From Acanthosoma haemorrhoidale (lineage: Eukaryota > Arthropoda > Insecta > Hemiptera > Acanthosomatidae), in contig OV884013.1 of NCBI GenBank assembly GCA_930367205.1, positions 93,931,333 to 93,995,332 on the forward strand: 64,000 bases of DNA, given 5' to 3'. Shown one piece after another: positions 1 through 12,131 of this stretch. Below the pieces are notes generated by a model. The model was not told the origin of the DNA. It made no database searches and saw only the letters and a list, made by a program, of their open reading frames with translations. A program made the position numbers and the translations under genes. Position 1 is the stretch's first letter. Every line of letters starts with the position of its first letter.

Positions 1-2079
1 ATTAATTTGAATGGAATATTTTCCTGATTTTTATTTTTAACAATGTATAACAAAGTCTCAGTGCACAGGATATGGCCAAGGGCCTAGAATAGTTACCAGT
101 ACACATTTGATACCGCACAAACTATTAAATATAATTTTTAGTAACTATTGTTTTATTAAAAAAATAGTAAAGTACAGACACAATAGAAACTAAAACAACT
201 GAGATCGTATTATCTAAATAAGATTACTATTGAATAGCTAAGATAGAAAATAATAAATGCATGTATATTAGTAACCAGAAAATGTATGGAAAGGAAATGA
301 ATTCTCCGCCAATAATATTTTAATATTAGTGTGCAATAATTTAATTTAAAAAAACATTATGCGACTTTTGAATACTTCAGTAGGATAATCCAATTTTCAA
401 CATTCGGTTCAAAACTTCCATGACCTCGTGACCAAATCTGATAAATTTCTTTCTAATGTCATGACTTCCAGACCTCTTAAACGCAATTTAAACCAAAAAA
501 TGTCCTCACTGTGTTCAAATATGTAACATAAAAAATAGTTTTGGGACGAAATAGATCATGGCCACGTGACTTAATCTTGCTGAAATAGGCCAATAGGCGC
601 CAGTTTTTTATCCTAATGCCATGTACCCACGGGGTGTGAAAATGAGTATTATGGATACACTTAATACAGATGTATTACAAGCTGGCACGGAGTAGTGAAC
701 CGTTCACACAATTTAGGATTCCACTCAAATAGTAAAGATAAAATTAATTTTAATGTAATTAATTTCCCTAAACCGTATTAGGTATATCAATAATACTTAC
801 TTTCGTAACTCACCGAAACGTAAGAACCTATTATAAGGGTGCGCTCTGCAAAGTTTTATGAATTTACGTTGAGTTTTTATGAACTCTTGAAGAGTTAAAT
901 CGGAACAGGACGATCTCAATATATATTAGATAAGTTTTGATGTTAATTCTTTTGATATATTTCATGTTAGAGAAGTGACTCAAACCCGGGACTTCCCCGA
1001 TCTCCCGATAAGGGAAATCACCTGTGAGATTTCCCTGAACGAATACTAGCCTAGCAATGCTCAAAATATCAAATTGTTCAACGTTCGTTTGTTTTTAGTT
1101 TTAGTTCTTTTGTAGTCTAAAAATTTAGTTATTAACTTCGGCCCTGTCACAATAGGTTTTCTTCCTTTTTCAAGTGCAAAAAAAAAATATAATATTACTG
1201 TCGTTAACTGCACTATTGACGTTCAGCATAACTATTTATTCACTGCAATGGAAAAACGGCGAGTCTAAGATTTTAATAAAGGGGATATAAGTGAGAAAAA
1301 ATTTCTTTCTAATGGTTTCAACATTAGCAGAGATTTCAAGAAAATCAGATCCTCATTTGATAAAATAGTGCTATAATTGCGCAGTCTGCTATAACTCTTG
1401 ATTTAACTCGGAACTTAGAAGGCTTGATTCACTAGTTATCAATTTTGGACGAGTTGTTAAATGGATCGGTTCAAAAACCTTTTGGAAAATCACTACTACT
1501 CACTGCTACTCGTCCTATTTCAACTCCCGTTTCTTCATTTTATATTTACAAAATGCTATTCTAAAATATAACTATATCACTACCGTAAGAGCTATAATAA
1601 ATTTTAAAAGGTATAATCCAATACAGAAATTTATTTAGAACAAAACACATTAATCTACACGTCTGAATGAGATTTAGATATTCTCATTAAACTCAGTAAT
1701 AAATATTGAATTCAAATCTTCTTCAAAGTGGAGAAACTTCAAAGCTTTATGTGAAGCCTTTCAACTTAAGAAGAGGTCATGGTTGAAGTAATTGATTCGA
1801 CATCAAAGGAATCCATCACTTCTTACGGTCTATTGAATTAGTATGGGCAGCCGATGGCCGAAAACCACCTCACTATATTGTAACAATGTCATCACTTAAT
1901 GTATTTATGTAATTTTCTAGGGGCTCTCACATTGATTAGGATAAAAATAATTGTGAAATCTCCCTTTAAATTCTTTCCCGTACTACTTTTTGCTCTTTAG
2001 CCAAGAACAGAGGGCTGGGAGTGAAACAGAAGAAAGGAATTCAGTGAAAGCTGCATAATATCTAGTCAACAATATAAAA
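1..2079. other. AT-rich non-coding DNA, nothing recognised
   Basis: The sequence is strongly AT-rich with short homopolymer runs. Reading frames here are at most about 66 codons and show no protein-family motif. I see no repeat shared with the rest of the window. Confidence 0.5.
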
Positions 2080-2200
2080 AATGATCTATTATATAATCTT
2101 TGGTAAGGTATTGGTAGTAGGAGAGTTTTAGAAGTACCTAAAGATGAAGCAGGATGGATATTAAGAGGGAAAGAATTCCAAAGATTGATAGAAATATACA
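2080..2200 (-). repeat. Short repeat, copy 1 of an inverted pair; possible LINE C-terminal remnant
   Basis: Read on the minus strand, this segment aligns well by eye with 2,828-2,935 on the plus strand. Shared blocks include TTTGGAATT, TCCCTCTT, TGCTTCATC and ACACCTTACC-like sequence. The minus translation contains SINLWNSFPLNIHPASSLG. That resembles the LWNSLP...A.SL..FK C-terminal pattern seen in some CR1/I-like non-LTR reverse transcriptases. The repeat relationship is directly visible; the LINE origin is only inference. Confidence 0.4.
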
Positions 2201-2689
2201 TATATATGTGGGTGTGTGGAAGGCTGGACTAATGAACAGACCCGGATAAGCAAGACTACGTGGCATGTCCCTTTCAGCCGCACCCCAACTTAGATAGTAG
2301 GCTGTTGGAAGGCCCAGTGGATTCTGAGGTGGACAATGGCAGTGTGGAGACGATTATCGAGGGGACCCGCCTTCTTGCTATCCCTACGCCACTGTTTATA
2401 GTTCATTAAACAGTTATCTCATTCATTCAAAAGAGTGTTTATATTATTAATCACGACCCGTCTAATATGCATATATATAAATAAAGTTATCTGGTATCAA
2501 AGGTATTATTGTAAACAAATAGTAAACAAAAACTAAGAGTGGGGTAAGCCTCACTCTACATGTATATATAGAAGCAAGAAAGGAATAAAAAGTTAGTTAA
2601 GTTCTAGTCTTGCCTATTTTTACTATCTCTACAACCTCTTTTTAGTGTCGGAGTTAGTCGAAGAGTGGCGTATATATATATATATATCT
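2201..2689. other. Unclassified spacer with a GC-richer block
   Basis: Positions about 2,210-2,400 are clearly richer in G and C than the surroundings, which suggests part of an inserted element. I recognise neither a reading frame nor a second copy. The rest is AT-rich with a short (TA)n run at about 2,671-2,690. Confidence 0.35.
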
Positions 2690-2777
2690 GAGGTCTCCCA
2701 GACCCCTCAATTCCTTCACCCAATCTTCAAATAGGTCCTCCTAGTAAAAGGATCCGCTCACCCCAAATAAACTTTTC
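2690..2777 (+). mobile_element. 3' terminal scrap of LINE family C
   Basis: The block ending TCCTCCTAGTAAAAGGATCC then GCTCACCCCAAATA matches the 3' end of the large element at 26,445-26,507, which reads TACTCCTAGTATAAGGATCC then GATCACCCTAAATA. No coding sequence is retained. A tiny 3' fragment is what strong 5' truncation during target-primed reverse transcription leaves. The shared 3' end is directly visible. Confidence 0.6.
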
Positions 2778-2827
2778 TTTATTTTTCCCTTATCCTACAT
2801 TTTTAAAGTTTGAGAGCTGAGAAAAAA

Positions 2828-2935
2828 ACAACACTATTTGGAATTATCTCCCTCTTTATACCCCACCATGCTTCATCCTTAAGTACTATCCTTCTACTCT
2901 CAACACCTTACCACTTAGACAGACGCTTACTAATC
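2828..2935 (+). repeat. Short repeat, copy 2 of an inverted pair
   Basis: This is the plus-strand partner of 2,080-2,200, lying about 630 bp away in opposite orientation. The family C scrap sits between the two copies. Function unknown. Confidence 0.4.
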
Positions 2936-3037
2936 AAGGAACATTGCATTTTTTATTTAAATTATCATATTTGTATAGTTTTTAACTATAAACAAATACT
3001 ACCCTTTAAAATTATGTCGATGGAGCCATATTTTTAA

Positions 3038-4884
3038 AAATAGTAACCATCTTAAGTATTATAAAGTATTTTAGTATTTAATTTTATAGCTATTTTTTTT
3101 CCTTTTTAATTTAATTTTGTATTACTTTTTTTTTATATTGAAACACATTTTAGATTGATATTTTTTAATTTGAGGTATATCTTTTTAGTTTTTTATTATC
3201 TCCCCCTGTGTATGTATTGTTTCTTTTCAGGTTTGCTGGACCTGTATTTATTTATTCGTGCGTGACTTGGTCTCAGATTAGATTTTTTTCTATTCCACGA
3301 ATAAGATGCACCAAAGACCAGAAATAAATAAATAACATATTTAAAGTCGTTGGAGCCGATTCAAAAGTATTTATTCTTGATATTTTAGGTATACTAGAGA
3401 AACCCCAGGGAGAGACTAGTTGCATAATAGTGAGAAAGAAATTAAATTAATAACTACACTTCGGTGTTATTTTTAATTTATGGTTGTAAAACGCAATAGA
3501 ATATTCAAACTAAATAAATTACAAAAATGATAACATCAAGCAAATATTTAATCTTAAAATAATCCTGATAAAATGTAATAAACTAAAATAAATCAAATTA
3601 ATAAGAAAGACTTAAGTGATATTTTTAATTTTGACGTTAAACTCCGTGCAAATTTAATATTTACACAGTATTGCACTGATTTTATAAATTCAAGTTTTTT
3701 TTCTTAATATGCAATTTCCAGTAACCAATATGGTTAAAGGTATTAAGCTTTGTATTTTTTTATTTTTAACTTATCATTTAATAAGCACCAAAGTAACTCA
3801 AATTGATGTAGTGAATGAATGTTCCTACCATCGTCCATTTTACTTTTTATAATTAAATATGAACAAAAGATTGATATATTTTGGAACATAAAGTAATTTA
3901 TAATTTACTAAATTTTCATTACTGGATCAATTTCTGGAAAACGACAATCCTTATTTGATGACTTGAGAGTACTGAAAATGGTCCTCCGTACTTTGAGGTG
4001 ACTTGACGAAGTAGTCCAGTCGAAGTTCGATAATAGATAATAGGTATTAGATTATAGGTAGTAGGATGCCTGTTATCATGGAGAGATGTGGCCAACCATG
4101 ACAAATCTAATTGCAGGACACGTACGAGGGTGGCTGTACAGTGGCAGATATGCTCGACAGGCGTCCAGGTTTCTCGGCTAGAACTAGTCAGCTATATCTA
4201 TGTCCAAAGGAGTCAAAATGATCAAATACATTTGAAATCTAAAAGATAAATTCAATCACTAATAGTTTCAAGTAGACCGACCCCCTATAAATATTCTGAA
4301 AAAATCTTCTAAGAAGGGAATTCATGAGAAATATATTTAAATAAATTGTTTGTAGTAAAGCTCAGAAGAATAAATATAGTTCTTTTACCATGTCCAATTA
4401 ACTTACATTTATTATTTACTTTCATAGTTGCATTTCGTTCAAGAAACGGAATTACACTATCGTTGTTGGCATGATTGACGATCTACAAACATATTATGGT
4501 GAAGTATAGAAAAATCTAAGCCCATGATTTTAATAAAAGAGCAATAAGCGACAAGAAAAAAAAAGCCTCTTAATGATTTGTAGCTTATCGCAGATTTCGA
4601 GAAATCTAAATCCACATTTGATGAAGATATCATTTTGACGTTAGCAGGGATAAAGTTACGCTCATTTTCAATATATCTTTTGTCTTAGCTAAGTATTTTG
4701 ATGCTGAAGTATAAATCAAAATCATTTATTTATTATTATAGTATTTTCTCTTTCAAAAGATTTTGATAAAAGAAAAAAGTAGGGGATCATTTACTCGGTA
4801 GATTGACAATAGCTCATTGCGTTCCTCCGTAGTCTCTGGTATCTATTTGCAATAATGCTCAACACATTTGATTAAGGTATATAC
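3038..4884. other. AT-rich non-coding DNA, nothing recognised
   Basis: Low-complexity AT-rich sequence with poly-T and poly-A runs. No family motif was found in any frame, and no copy was found elsewhere in the window. Confidence 0.5.
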
Positions 4885-5960
4885 AATATTTACAAACAGC
4901 ACAGAGGCCTCCTAAATCCACGTGGTTGTCACCTCCCTCGCATGCGAAAGAGGAAGCGGAGTCTTGGGATCACCCCCCCCCCCCACGCTCCTCCGTCAGC
5001 CGCGTCATCGGATACGAGCCAGTGGAGGCTGACGAAGAGCGCAGAACCCACATACTCTCAGGACATTATTCGAGAAATTGGCCATTGCTAGGACTCTCAC
5101 TGTCCCGCATTTATAGCAGGTCACGATCCCACTGCCGTTTCAGTATCCGTGGAGGATTATAGGGATGAGTGGTGCATTGCAATCACTGCGCTACGGGATT
5201 AGGGTGGTTGGATACGTTACTATGGAATTTTATAAACTTGAAAGGGATGACTTCAAGAATGTAGGGTATATTAAGATCGTTATGAAGGGTTTTGTTGCTG
5301 ACGTAATTAGGGACATTATTGTTCTCAGGACTTATGATTGAAAGGATTGGATACACTCGATGTTCGACTTTTTTGCTGTCCCCCATAGCTCTATTCCGTA
5401 TGTGCAGATTAGCTTAAGTATAACTTTGTAGATTAGCAATTTATTTTCTATTAAGAGTCCTTTGAAGTAGTCTGTACAGTTTTCCGAAGCTTCTGTTTAG
5501 TTTGAACCGTACTGTCTCGGATACTGGAAGAGGAATGGAATTAAGTAGTGGACAAGACTTGCGACAAAGGGTGAAGGTAATGTGGGAACATTTTGCTTCA
5601 TTAACTTCGATCTGCCATCGGTTGCACCAATACTCGATCTCATCAAGGTGTTTTGGAAGGTTATGGGGTGCTATATCGGGGTCTGGGTGGGATGACAAGA
5701 CTGCAGTGTCATCTGCAAATGTGGCCAAGAATGTATTGGGGGTAGAGGGAACATCAGCGGTGTATAGGTTATGGAGGATGAGGCCCAGGACACTGCCCTG
5801 TGGAACTCCTGCTTTTATGGGATGGTAGTTGGAATATTCTAAACCACAGCGTACTTGAAAGATGCGGTTTGAAAAGTAGGACTGTAGGATTAGGAAAAGG
5901 GTCTGTGGTAAATATCTTTTGAGCTTGTAGAGCAAAGCTGCATGCCAAACCTTAATATAC
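4885..5960 (-). mobile_element. 5'-truncated Jockey-like LINE, family A copy A1
   Basis: Minus-strand LINE fragment that starts inside ORF2 at about 5,960 and runs through the ORF2 C-terminus into the 3' UTR. The UTR (4,885-5,180) matches the ones at 17.8, 30.6, 31.7 and 52.2 kb, all carrying complements of GTCACCTCCCTCGC and ATTTATAGCAGGTCAC. The typical 3' tail (CCTAATAAGGCAGATT then an AATAAA-like end) is not visible, so the 3' end is lost or diverged. A poly-C run lies at about 4,971-4,984. No target-site duplication is evident. Confidence 0.8.
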
Positions 5961-5962
5961 AT
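5184..5962 (-). pseudogene. Reverse transcriptase fragment, Jockey-like ORF2 (copy A1)
   Basis: The palm core of a non-LTR reverse transcriptase. In order on the minus strand: VWHAALLYKLKRYLPQTLF, the motif B block GVPQGSVLGLILHNLYTADV, the catalytic motif C FADDTAVLS, the WCNRWQIEVNEAKC block and the start of the thumb. FADD replaces the usual YADD. The N-terminal palm, with the first catalytic aspartate, and the endonuclease are absent. A deletion of about 20 codons joins PVSETVR to LNRSFGKLYR, compared with the copy at 18.4 kb. After a stop near 5,441 the C-terminal region resumes (NKTLHNDLNIPYILE, FHSNVSNHPNPVAQ). It cannot encode an active enzyme. Frame 5,502-5,828 on the plus strand is a shadow. 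Confidence 0.85.
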
Positions 5963-6554
5963 TTTTAATTAGAGGCAGTACTTGTGATTAGAATTTTTGG
6001 TACATATAACTTTTTTATGTATAATGATCCAGATGAAAACTAATACCCTAAATGGAGTACAAATACTAACGAAATTGTCAATTATAAAACTCTTTTAGGT
6101 ATTTAGATTATTTAATCCTATGAAACAGTTTAAATTGAGGAAAGAGAGGAAAGCAATATTAAGTAAATTTCGTAGTCCAATAAATAGAGAATAAGTATTG
6201 GGTCTATCTCCATAACAAAACATTTGTAAGTGGAGAATCAGGGTTTGGGTTAAGATATAAGGGATACATTTCGAGGATACTACTGATACTATTTTTGCAT
6301 AGGATTCTGGGGTATTTATGACAAAAATACTTTTTTTATTCCAAAACCTCTATGAAATCTGCACGCCTAAGTACGTGGAGTCTTATGTTATTTGTATTGA
6401 TTTAAAATATCTTCCTTTTTCCCTAATCTTTCAAATACATTTATGTAATTCAAAATATAGAACATTTTGGTTCGTAACTTCTAGACTATAATTAAATCAA
6501 TTTTATCACGTCTACTATAAATATGCTATTTTATTGCATATATTGGATCCATAC
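5963..6554. other. AT-rich non-coding DNA
   Basis: No recognisable frame, repeat or structural RNA was seen. Confidence 0.45.
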
Positions 6555-6735
6555 AAACGAACAATAAATAGGCGTTCCACTACAACGGTTTCAAAGGCCA
6601 TCGAAGTCTTTGGCCAAGGAATGAACATCAGCAACCGTACAGTTTAAAATAGAAATAAAGAGGCACAGGAACGAGTGTTTATTGATGAAAAGACAAAAAA
6701 TTTCTTATTCCCCCTCTTTATTTCTCTATTGGTCT
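6555..6735 (+). pseudogene. Possible Tc1/mariner-type transposase HTH remnant
   Basis: In one plus frame the sequence reads RSTTTVSKAIEVFGQGMNIS then NRTV, a stop, and NRNKEAQERVF. This resembles the second helix-turn-helix of Tc1-type transposases, where an IS..TVRRRL-like segment precedes KEAG..R. The stop sits where a hydrophobic or arginine codon would be expected. No terminal inverted repeats or catalytic acidic blocks were found nearby. A chance match is possible, so this is a weak call. Confidence 0.25.
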
Positions 6736-7267
6736 GTTTCCTTTTGTATTAGTCGAAAGGAGTTTCAGGATTTGTTCTGGTGATTTACAGTTTCCACAAT
6801 GTGTAATCTTTACGTAAATACACATCGAGTTAATTATATTTACTGGAGCGTAACTACATTTTTTATAATGTGTGAGGTTTAAAGAATTGTTCTATGGTAG
6901 GCTGATGTCCAGAATGGTACAGAGTAGAGAGATGTAGATATTTTAAGTGCACTTATTCAAGTTAACACTTATATTGACAATTGTTTCTTCGTAACACCTT
7001 ATTATTATAAATCATGGAAATCATATTGTCATTGGTCATGGTCTGAACTTAAATATTTAGAATTGAAAGATAAATGAGTGGAAAAAATGCCCTAATAGCA
7101 GAAAAAATAAAAACCTATTACAAAGCCCGGAGACATCAATGATAATTAATACACAGACAAAAGTGATGTGAACGACGGGAAAAAATATATTGTAAACAAA
7201 TGTAAATAACATTACCAAAATATAAATCATTTTAAATATGGTAAACAATAAAACATGCTGCTAGGAG
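6736..7267. other. AT-rich non-coding DNA
   Basis: Nothing recognised. The reading frame at 7,057-7,248 is a hydrophobic low-complexity frame typical of AT-rich DNA. Confidence 0.45.
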
Positions 7268-7679
7268 CCAATTAGTTATATGAGCTGGGGCACCAGGTGC
7301 CAGGACAGGTATATAGAACCAACCGCTGAGAGACCTTCCCGGCTCACGTCTCTTTGTCACAGGACAAAGGAAACCGCATACTCAAACCTCATTGGGTACT
7401 ATAAAAACGGTCCTTATTGGCTACTGACGAAGCCAGCCGGGTATCTAAAATCGGCGGTTTGGGGCCTGTATATCATTCCCCTGGGAACTAACTGGCTCGT
7501 GGCTGCTCTGCATTAAACTTTGGAACTTGACTTCTTCACTATGAAAACCTCTGCATCTCTCTCTCCTCACCTTGCTACGTTTTTGTCCGGCATTATCAGA
7601 CCCCACACCTTCCTAGTGGGAATCTCTGCCTTCGTCTCACTAAATCTAGCACCTCCTTGGGAGAGACCTCTCCCTAGGG
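7268..7679 (+). repeat. GC-rich block, probable 5' part of an unclassified inserted element
   Basis: The base composition rises abruptly at about 7,268 and stays high to about 8,000. The block contains a TATA-like CTATAAAAAC at about 7,399. It runs directly into family F sequence at 7,680. I cannot identify a protein, and the open frames 7,280-7,516 and 7,520-7,810 have no motif I recognise. Confidence 0.35.
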
Positions 7680-8040
7680 GACAACGGTTGTCGTGGCCCT
7701 GCAAACTTACCAAGCAGTGTACCCCACGGCAATTCCGTCTGTCTCTCTCCAGTTCACACTCGCCTTTGGGATCCGGACGGATTTCGCCTACCCTCAGATA
7801 CCGAGTGTAAATTCGTGGTCATTCCAAGACCACACAAACTACATACACTACCTACCCTATAACTCTTCTCCTGAACATAGTGCATTGTCGGGGCACATAC
7901 CTATCAAAAAATGGAGTCAGATAGTAAAACCATCATGAAACGATTGTTCAGGTTATAAACTTAATCAACCCTCACTTCGTCACCAGGGCTAGGGTAACTA
8001 GGCACCCCCCTCGTGACGACCCGACAATCACAAAAATTGA
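7680..8040 (+). repeat. Unclassified dispersed repeat, family F copy 1
   Basis: It aligns by eye with 34,237-34,650. Shared blocks are GGACAACGGTTGTC/GGACGACGGTCTCC, TTTACACTCGCCTTTGG-like, GGTCATTCCAAGACCACA, CTTCTCCTGAACATA and TGTCGGGGCACA, ending with CCCGACAAT. A shared 3' terminus followed by an A-rich stretch would suit the 3' UTR of a LINE, but no coding part is recognisable. Confidence 0.6.
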
Positions 8041-9334
8041 AATTTTTTTTTATATTAAACTATAACATCGAGACATATACATTTCGTGGATAAATGTCAC
8101 CTGTTCAAAAATCAACTGAACCAATAAAAAGACAGTTTAATATTTTAAACTATATTTCAACTTTATTATTAGTAACTTTCTATTGATTTTAGTTGCTTTT
8201 TTTACAGTTTAGTGCAAACCTTGCTTTATAATTATTATTAGACAGGATATGACGATATATAAAAATTGTAGAAATATGGATTATAGACAGGTGATTCGTT
8301 TTTTCGATAATTCATGGTACTACCCCAGATAATTAGACATCTAATAATTTAATGAAGAATATCAACCTGTCTCTAGAACAATAACAAGAAACGTCCTGAC
8401 TCCAAATGCGCTGTTAGATCTTTGTTTTCTTCCTGGTGCTTTCTAACGTTCCACCTCCAGTACGTATTTTAAATTTGACTAATGAAATGGGGTTAGTGAA
8501 AAAGCTCCTCTCGAGCAGAAATACATACTTATCAAAGGTAATGTCATCATAAATTATAATAAAGGCTTCAGTAAGCTTGTTTGGTTTGAAGGTGCGTAAT
8601 AGAAAGTTTGCTTTGTCCTGAAAAGGAATAAGGTTTAATTAAAATTTCATCAAAGAGGTTTAATTAAATTAATGAACAGAAAGTATATTAATCGTATGAA
8701 TTATTATATTTTTGAATATAATAAGCGAATTTTGAAATACGTCTCCTAAGATCGATTTGTATTAATGAAGTCTTTTTTTTTCTTTTTTTACCATCCATCT
8801 CTTTTTCAAGTTTAATATTTTGTGCAAAATTTTTGAACAATGATATTGTGGAATCAATAAAAACATTTAGGTGAATTCGAAAGATATCACTTTGAGCTGA
8901 TGAGAGAAAACTTTAGATTTATATTTAATTTATTATTAGACGACGTTTTGACATAGAGGTCCTAGTGTGAGTTGTTTAGAGGATGGCAGTAAGGTATTTT
9001 ACTCATTACAAACATCTTATTTCTATCCTCTAACCAGTTTGAGTTTCCAAAAAGTAAACTGCTACTTTGGATTTTTTAAGATTTAATGGATGGTGGAGAC
9101 GAATATTGATAGCCACTGATTTGGTTTTCTAAATGTTTTGTTGTAGTTTGGTGTTCTTAATTTTCATAAACAGTAAAAAGGAAAAGAATAAGGTAACCTT
9201 TTGTATGTAATACGTGTTATAACATAAGAGGTAAAAAAATAAATCAGAACTGAGAGTAATACAACTGGTTTATAATAACTACTAAGGAGCGTTGACCCGA
9301 ATACGCTCACCATAGACTACAGAATACCTCTTGG
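8041..9334. other. AT-rich non-coding DNA
   Basis: Nothing recognised beyond poly-T and poly-A runs. Confidence 0.45.
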
Positions 9335-9370
9335 TCTCGTAAACCTAACACCACATACCAGTTTACGAGA
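9335..9370. repeat. Perfect 10-bp inverted repeat (hairpin)
   Basis: TCTCGTAAAC at 9,335-9,344 and its exact reverse complement GTTTACGAGA at 9,361-9,370 are separated by a 16-base loop. It lies in a slightly GC-richer stretch (about 9,280-9,410) of unknown origin. It could be chance, a transposon subterminal hairpin or a small RNA structure. Confidence 0.5.
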
Positions 9371-12131
9371 TTTAGAGTTAACCCTGTTTGGGGCATGGAT
9401 CCCGTGGTAGATGGAAAAAAAAAAGAAAAAATGATTTTCTTAATCTTTTGGGAATTCTAGTATAAACAATGTGTAATTCTTCTCCACTTATCTTATGCAA
9501 TGTGGTGGTAAATCACGAGTCTATATCTTTTGTACATTCTGTAGAGTCTTCGTTATAATTTGTGTTGTTACTATAGTGCTTTCCAAAGTTATGTTGATTT
9601 CATTGATGAAACGAAATTTGAATCGTGGAAATGAAATAAACCAGTTGTATAGGGTTGAAAATCAAAAGAAAGGGTGATCATATAACATTATTTAAACTCC
9701 GAATATTTTAAAAAGTATAAGTAGAGTTTTAGTACTTAAGTAGAAAGGGATTATATATAAGGGGTTTATTATTGGTCTACACGTACCAAGAGTTTAATCA
9801 TGTTACATGATAAACGACAATGATTGTTTTCAATTTTGATGTGATTGGGTGTACAGGACATGAAAGGTGGAAAAATGATTAGGAGAGAATGGCTGAATAA
9901 GGGAACACGTCATAAATGGCAGAGCACCCTTTGATCGCACACTGTCAGTTGCCGTTCTTCACTGTCAGTTCTTCTATTATCCATACGTGCTAAAGGCACT
10001 AGAACAATACCTCTCCGATGTAATCATATCAGAACAAAAGTATATTAAATATGACTAAGCCTAACTGTGGACATGATCATAGCTTAACTCATAAGTTTAT
10101 ATCCTGGTTAATGATTAATGAACTAAATAATTTATAATAACTACCTAAGTGTTACGACAGTCCTGCTCTGGATAAATATAAATACATTCATTGATCTGAA
10201 TTTGTTTTCGTCCCATGATTAACAGATCTCCATAGGTAAATGTAGATATTTTAAGTTCACTTATTCAACTGTTAAATGATAAATGAAATGATTTAGTTTT
10301 AATTTAGAATAGACTGATGAACTTAAATACAAAGAATACATAGATATAATTAGTGGTGAACACTGACATTTGGTCTGTGGTTACACAGAACTCGTAAAAG
10401 AGCCGAATATGTCAAATAAGAATAATTTAGGGTCACAATTGGTATGGCAGAACGGCTTAAAACCAAAAAACGCCGAGCAACTCTTTCCTGACGGCCTGAA
10501 GTACATCCGAAATATAGCTTCATCGACTTCATGAAGTACCCCAATAACAATGTCATAATAGGTTATATCAATGTCACAAACATCGATTTGTGAACATGTA
10601 ACATCAAAGCACATAAATCTCATGGTTAATTTAGACAATGATAAAACCAGATCAAAAAAAATAGTTCGATTTAGTGAACAAAATTTCAACTTTTTCCTTA
10701 GTGGCTTTCTGTTGTTTAACAAAGAAACAATTCACTCACAATTAATATATGTTACCCGTTAAGCTTTTAGTCATAAAATCTTATTTCATTGTCTGTATCA
10801 CTCTTTCTCCATTCCTCAACGACGGACCTAAGTGATATTCTCAGCGTTTTTTTGTTTTTTTTAGATTTAATTAATAATCCATCAAGAGATAAGAGAAGGG
10901 TCACCCTCGACCATCCCTTATGGTGCGTTTTAACATTACAAAGTAAGCTATTTTGTTTTCATTTGTTACTTTATATATCCTTGTTTATCCTTCTTATATA
11001 ATTCACAATTGTATAACATAATAATAGCAATATTTTTAGCTGATATGGTTGTATTAAATGAGCATCACACTTTTATGTTTAAAGCAAGGCAGGTGAAATT
11101 AGTTTATATACTGGTAACGGCTCTCCTAAAGGAGATGAGACTTCACAATGAAATACAATAATCCCTTTTATAATAATAGAGTTGAAGTAACTGTTAGTAC
11201 ATAATTAACTAGTGAGACGGGAAGAAAAGGGATTGTTTGGACTCTCGTCTGGATAATTCCTGAAAACATCCAGATGACCTATGGCTGATCTTTTCTCTTT
11301 TTTTCCCATCATTTTATTCTACTATAACCATTCATGAAAAGATGACTTGCTGGAAATCAATAAACAAAGAAATAATGCAATTAGATCTGACTTCTGCTAA
11401 ATATGGCCAATGATTCAAAACTTTTATGTGCATTTCTAATGTGCACCAACCTTTGAGAAATACGTTGACTTCCTTCAACCTCTGGCTAAATGACCGTTTG
11501 GTAGGTATCTAGATAACAACACTGCGATAGGGTGTGTTACCCTCCTTCGAAGTTTTCAACGTTCATAACTCATCGTAATGAAGACAGAGGATCGGATTAG
11601 TAACTTATCGAGAACTCGAGACATGCGACAATACTTGTGGGGGGGGTTGCCGAGTGCTCATGAGACCGCCTTTCCCGCAGCTAATGCACTGCCCCAGCCC
11701 CACCATTCGTCTGCCCTCGCATGAATAAAATATGTTTCCTTCTACCGCCCAACTCTCTCTCTCTCTCACTCCACCATTTATGCTGAATTTCCATTCTTCG
11801 CTAATGCTTTGTCTGAGAGGGCCTGATGGTGGCCCCACTGGGAAAGGCCCACGCCTACACTAGCAATGGTCCATTTATGAAGCTAACGAATCCTGACGGT
11901 ATTTCACGCCTCTGCTGCTGTTGTAGAAAAAAAAAATTTAATGACATAGCTGAAAGGAGATTTAGTAATTCTTATCAACTACTAGTGATAAATAAGGAGA
12001 TATTTAAATAAACTAAATGCGTATCTTATTAATTATTAAATAAACTTACAGCAGCTTTATATTTTTCTTAATATTTACGAAATAATGAATAAAATTGACA
12101 AGTAATATAGTTTGTTGTTTTGGAGTAGGGG
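9371..12131. other. Non-coding DNA, no supported gene
   Basis: Mostly AT-rich. Overlapping opposite-strand frames at about 10,350-10,760 have no recognised motif. A GC-richer stretch at about 11,630-11,900 contains a short CT tract (about 11,754-11,768) and no convincing frame. Confidence 0.4.

Noticed and set aside
4926..5162. A protein-coding gene family suggested by similar plus-strand frames near 4.9 and 17.8 kb and frames near 31.7 and 52.3 kb
   Set aside because: These frames are shadows of the shared family A LINE 3' UTR and ORF2 end, read in either direction.
7268..7520. LTR retrotransposon terminal repeat with a TATA box
   Set aside because: No second LTR, primer binding site, polypurine tract or gag-pol sequence in the window.
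10350..10762. Opposite-strand frames of 113 and 63 codons
   Set aside because: No recognised motif or second copy; compatible with chance in moderately balanced sequence.
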